From assembly GCA_022508305.1 (NCBI GenBank), contig JAFLVM010000001.1, forward strand, positions 61,347 to 125,346: a stretch of DNA of 64,000 bases. The letters run 5' to 3'. Source of the DNA: Clostridiales bacterium (lineage in GTDB: Bacteria > Bacillota > Clostridia > Christensenellales > CAG-314). Positions 60,722-64,000 of this stretch are shown here, one piece after another (position 1 is the first letter of the stretch; each line of letters opens with the position of its first letter). The position numbers were made by a program, and so were the translations under genes. The notes under the pieces were generated by a model. That model was given only the letters and a program-made list of their open reading frames with translations. It did not search any database and was not told the origin of the DNA.

Positions 60722-62005
60722 ATGACACCTAAACAAATAGTAAACGAACTTGACCGTTACATTGTAGGGCAGTTTAAAGCAAAAAAGGCTGTTGCAATTG
60801 CGCTGCGTAACAGATACCGTCGCAGCAAGCTTAGTTTAGCAGATCGCGAGGAAATCACTCCTAAAAATATAATTATGAAAGGACCTACCGGCGTTGGTAA
60901 AACGGAAATTGCAAGACGTCTTGCAAAACTTGTAAAAGCGCCTTTCTTGAAGGTTGAAGCTACCAAGTACACCGAGGTCGGCTATGTAGGTCGCGACGTT
61001 GAAAGTATGATAAGAGACCTTGTAGAGGTAGCAATTCGCCTTGTCAAGGACGAACGCTACAAGGAAGTGGAAGCGCGCGCCTTTGAGAGAGCGGTGGAAA
61101 GGGTAGCGGATTTGCTGCTCAAGCAATCTAAGGAGTTGCCCGAGGGTATAACCAAGGTTGCTGTTATCGACGAGGTGGCAAAACACAATCTCGACCAAAT
61201 GCAGGTGGAAATATCCGTCGCAGACGTTCCGAAACCCGTTGAGTTGCAGGCAGGCGGCGGAGAAATCAACCTTGGCAGCATATTCGGCGACATGCTTCCC
61301 AAGAAAATTAAAAAACGCACTGTGACTGTGGAAGAGGCTTTGCGAATTTTGTCTGCCGAAGAAAGCGAAAAATTAATTGACCTTGACAGCGTAGAAAGCG
61401 AGGCATTGAAACGCGCGGAAAACGACGGCGTGATTTTCATTGACGAAATGGACAAGATTGCAGGAAAATCCTCTCAAAACGGTCCTGACGTATCACGCGA
61501 GGGCGTTCAACGTGACATTTTGCCCATAGTTGAAGGCTGCACTGTAAGCACTAAGTACGGCAATATCAAAACTGACTACATTTTGTTTATTGCAAGCGGA
61601 GCCTTCCACGTAAGCAAGGTTTCCGACCTCATTCCCGAGCTTCAAGGCCGTTTCCCCGTGCTTGTGGAGTTGGACAGTCTTGGTGTGGACGACTTTGTCA
61701 AGATTTTAACCGAGCCGGAAAACGCAATTACGAACCAATACAAAAAGCTGCTTGCAGTGGACAATATTGATTTGCAATTCACTCCCGACGGCATCGCGGA
61801 AATTGCAAACGTGGCTTATGACCAAAATAACACCCTTGAAGACATTGGCGCTCGCCGTCTGCAAAGTATAATGGAGCATATCGTCGAGGATATTTCTTAC
61901 GATATTGACGAAGAGGGCGCAACTAAGACAGTTGTGATTGACAAGGCGTACGTGGAAAACAACTTCCGTACCGAATCTCGCAACCTTAAAAAATACGTAT
62001 TGTAA
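60722..62005 (+). CDS. hslU: ATP-dependent protease ATPase subunit HslU
   Basis: AAA+ unfoldase that feeds HslV. The 427-residue protein has Walker A GPTGVGKTEIARRLA (about 54-68), YVGRDVESMIRDL, Walker B GVIFIDEMDKIA, GARRLQ sensor 2 and the C-terminal NLKKYVL tail that docks into HslV. The I-domain lies between about 110 and 230. It overlaps no gene, but follows hslV closely. Confidence 0.97.
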   Translation: MTPKQIVNELDRYIVGQFKAKKAVAIALRNRYRRSKLSLADREEITPKNIIMKGPTGVGKTEIARRLAKLVKAPFLKVEATKYTEVGYVGRDVESMIRDLVEVAIRLVKDERYKEVEARAFERAVERVADLLLKQSKELPEGITKVAVIDEVAKHNLDQMQVEISVADVPKPVELQAGGGEINLGSIFGDMLPKKIKKRTVTVEEALRILSAEESEKLIDLDSVESEALKRAENDGVIFIDEMDKIAGKSSQNGPDVSREGVQRDILPIVEGCTVSTKYGNIKTDYILFIASGAFHVSKVSDLIPELQGRFPVLVELDSLGVDDFVKILTEPENAITNQYKKLLAVDNIDLQFTPDGIAEIANVAYDQNNTLEDIGARRLQSIMEHIVEDISYDIDEEGATKTVVIDKAYVENNFRTESRNLKKYVL

Positions 62006-62020
62006 ACGCAGGAGAAATAT

Positions 62021-63817
62021 ATGGCAGAACTACTAAACGGACAACGCCGAACGGTAATGTGCGGTAGAGTAAACAAATTTTATTTGGGTAAAAAGACGAC
62101 TCTCATGGGATGGGTGCACAGACGCCGCGACCTTGGCGGACTGATTTTCTTGCAACTACGCGACAGAAGCGGAATTATGCAAGTCGTGTTTGACACCGAC
62201 GTCTGCTCCAAGGAATTACTTGACAAGGCGTCAACGATCAAGCTGGAGTACGTTATCACAGTTACAGGCAAGGTGCGTCTGCGTACGGGCAACAACGTCA
62301 ACCCCAACATGAAAACAGGCGAGCTTGAACTTGTTGCTGAGGAACTGAAAATACTGTCCGAAGCAGACACAACTCCCTTCTCAATCGGCGACGACGGCGC
62401 AAACGAGGCGCTGCGTTTGAAGTACAGGTATCTTGACTTGCGCAGAGAGGCTTTGCAACACAACCTCGTTACGCGTAGTAAAATTTATCAAATTACGCGT
62501 AATTACCTTGCCGACAACGGCTTTATCGAGGTGGAAACACCTATGCTTGGTAAGTCAACCCCCGAAGGCGCGCGCGACTATCTCGTACCCAGCCGCGTTC
62601 ACCCCGGTAGCTTTTACGCGTTGCCGCAATCTCCGCAGCTGTACAAGCAACTGTTGATGATTGGCGGTATTGACAGGTACTTCCAAATTGCAAAGTGTTT
62701 CCGCGACGAGGATTTGCGCGCAAACCGTCAACCCGAGTTTACGCAAATCGACCTTGAAATGAGCTTTGTTGACCAAGAGGAAGAGGTTATGACGCTCACT
62801 GAAGGTCTGCTTTGCAAGATGTTCAAGGAAATTCGCGGCGTAGAACTTCCCGAACGGTTTTTGCGTCTTTCTTGGACGGAGTGTATGAACCGTTTCGGTT
62901 CGGACAAGCCCGACATGCGTTTCGGTATGGAAATTCAATGCCTTGACGAAACTGTGAAAAATAGCGAGTTTGTAGTGTTTGCAAACGCTTTGAACGATGG
63001 CGGTACCGTCCGCGCAATAGTATTGAAAGATGGGGCAGACAAGCTTTCCCGCAAGGATCTTGACAAGCTCGTGGATTTTGTCAAGACCTACAAATCCAAA
63101 GGACTTGCTTGGTACGGTTTGGGCAAAGATGGCGTAAAGTGCAGCTTTGCAAAGGCTGTTTCCGAGCAGGAACTGCAAGCAATTGCAAGCAAACTGGAAA
63201 TGCAACAGGGCGACATCGCCTTGATTGTTGCAGACGCCGATTGGCAAACGGCGGTAGTGTCGCTTGGCGCGCTTCGCTGTCACTTGGCAAGCAAGCTCGA
63301 AATGTACAAGGCGGGCGACTTTGCCGCGTTGTGGGTTGTTGACTTCCCGCTGTTCGAGTACTCGGAAGAAGAGGGCAGATTTGTTGCTATGCATCACCCG
63401 TTTACCAGCCCCAAGAACGAAGACCTCGAATTTATGAGAACTGACCCTGCCCGCGTTCGCGCAAAGGCGTACGACGTAGTAATAAACGGCGACGAAATGG
63501 GCGGCGGAAGTATGCGTATCTACAACAGAGAGGTGCAAAAGCTGATGTTCGAAACGCTCGGATTTAGTGACGAGCAGATTGCTGACCGTTTCGGCTTCTT
63601 CGTAGACGCATTCAAATACGGAACTCCTCCTCACGGCGGTTTGGCTTTGGGCTTAGACAGACTTGTAATGGTGTTGACCGACACGACAAATATCAAGGAC
63701 GTAATAGCATTCCCCAAGATGCAGAATGCAAGCTGCATGATGAGTGACGCTCCCGCTCCCGTAGAGGACAAACAGCTCAAAGAGTTGTATATCACTTGTG
63801 AGGAGCCAAATGACTGA
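62021..63817 (+). CDS. aspS: aspartate-tRNA ligase
   Basis: Class IIb synthetase of bacterial type. The 598-residue protein has the N-terminal OB domain (MGWVHRRRDLGGLIFLQLRD), motif 2 CFRDEDLRANRQPEFTQID, the bacterial GAD insertion (about 285-420) and motif 3 GGLALGLDRLVMVLT. Whether it charges only tRNA-Asp is uncertain; an asnS gene in the same window makes a discriminating enzyme plausible. CAGGAGA precedes the ATG. Confidence 0.97.
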   Translation: MAELLNGQRRTVMCGRVNKFYLGKKTTLMGWVHRRRDLGGLIFLQLRDRSGIMQVVFDTDVCSKELLDKASTIKLEYVITVTGKVRLRTGNNVNPNMKTGELELVAEELKILSEADTTPFSIGDDGANEALRLKYRYLDLRREALQHNLVTRSKIYQITRNYLADNGFIEVETPMLGKSTPEGARDYLVPSRVHPGSFYALPQSPQLYKQLLMIGGIDRYFQIAKCFRDEDLRANRQPEFTQIDLEMSFVDQEEEVMTLTEGLLCKMFKEIRGVELPERFLRLSWTECMNRFGSDKPDMRFGMEIQCLDETVKNSEFVVFANALNDGGTVRAIVLKDGADKLSRKDLDKLVDFVKTYKSKGLAWYGLGKDGVKCSFAKAVSEQELQAIASKLEMQQGDIALIVADADWQTAVVSLGALRCHLASKLEMYKAGDFAALWVVDFPLFEYSEEEGRFVAMHHPFTSPKNEDLEFMRTDPARVRAKAYDVVINGDEMGGGSMRIYNREVQKLMFETLGFSDEQIADRFGFFVDAFKYGTPPHGGLALGLDRLVMVLTDTTNIKDVIAFPKMQNASCMMSDAPAPVEDKQLKELYITCEEPND

Positions 63818-64000
63818 GCAAGGCGTAGTTCTTAGTGTAAAAAAAGACTTTGCCAAGGTGCGCGTGGGCAGAAATTCCGCCTGCGGCTCCTGCGGCTCCT
63901 GCGGCAAATGTGGAATGACGGAAAAGCAAAAGCACGTCGATTTTTACGCGTCTAACGAAGTGGGCGCTGCCGTTGGTGACACTGTTTCTATTGAGATACC
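63810..64000 (+). CDS. RseC/MucC-like protein (start only)
   Basis: The first 63 residues are in the window. MTEQGVVLSVKKDFAKVRVG is followed by the cysteine cluster SACGSCGSCGKCGM, as in RseC/MucC-type proteins linked to SoxR reduction and Rnf complexes. GAGGAG lies before ATG 63810, which overlaps the aspS stop. Two membrane helices would be expected beyond the window edge. Confidence 0.75.
   Translation, partial: MTEQGVVLSVKKDFAKVRVGRNSACGSCGSCGKCGMTEKQKHVDFYASNEVGAAVGDTVSIEI

Noticed and set aside
62555-63634. 359-codon minus-strand frame inside aspS
   Set aside because: Antisense to conserved aspS; no start signals, no recognisable protein.

Overview
The window reads as one contiguous stretch of a low-to-moderate G+C Firmicutes chromosome, most like an uncultured member of the class Clostridia. 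The evidence is conserved gene order: queA-tgt-yajC-secD-recJ-relA-hemZ, infC-rpmI-rplT behind an attenuator leader, a thrS T-box, ylbH/coaD/ylbJ/ylbM/ylbN-rpmF-rnc-smc-ftsY-ylxM-ffh-rpsP, and dprA-topA-trmFO-hslVU. Sporulation-associated families (YtxC, YlbJ) suggest a spore-forming lineage. Genus and species cannot be told from the sequence. Nearly all genes are on the plus strand; minus-strand genes form small groups at 7.9-8.2, 9.4-9.7, 32.5-33.5 and 36.7-38.9 kb. I see no phage, insertion sequence, CRISPR array, rRNA or replication origin.

Layout. 0-3.8 kb: end of an unknown gene, ftsA, ftsZ, asnS. 3.9-7.8 kb: envelope glycolipid genes (flippase-like membrane protein, UDP-galactopyranose mutase, GT4 glycosyltransferase) and a small Ser/Lys-rich protein. 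7.8-10.6 kb: acpP, an AlkD-like gene, small orphans and ytxC. 10.6-15.9 kb: T-box-thrS, infC-rpmI-rplT, an rRNA methyltransferase and yebC. 16-30.2 kb: ruvCAB, queA, tgt, yajC, a membrane protein, a divergent SecD-like protein, recJ, relA, hemZ and a DUF3810-like protein. 30.3-31.0 kb: eight tRNA genes. 31.1-38.9 kb: GNAT, YjjG-like HAD, rdgB, alr, rsmD, coaD, aroF/G, ylbJ, ylbM. 39-42.1 kb: pta-ackA, DUF177, rpmF. 42.3-49.8 kb: rnc, smc, ftsY, ylxM, ffh, rpsP, khpA. 49.9-53.8 kb: rimM, trmD, rbgA, rnhB, yraN, an orphan and rplS. 54-64 kb: yifB/comM, dprA, topA, trmFO, hslV, hslU, aspS and the start of an RseC-family gene.

The genes are mainly housekeeping: cell division, translation factors and ribosomal proteins, protein targeting (Ffh, FtsY, YajC, SecD-like), recombination and repair (RuvABC, RecJ, SMC, DprA), (p)ppGpp control and acetate energy metabolism. 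I did not find a clear new multi-gene system. The most unusual points are: a SecD-position protein that keeps the FERIR motif but has lost the proton-relay aspartate and has no SecF partner; two apparently independent small RNAs at 15940-16042 (+) and 21442-21523 (-); a minus-strand promoter back to back with the acpP promoter, feeding a Cys-rich reading frame; a 30-nt element conserved at two distant sites, each with an inverted repeat; an apparently leaderless DUF177 gene; a Shine-Dalgarno sequence inside a terminator hairpin; and an AUC start codon for infC.
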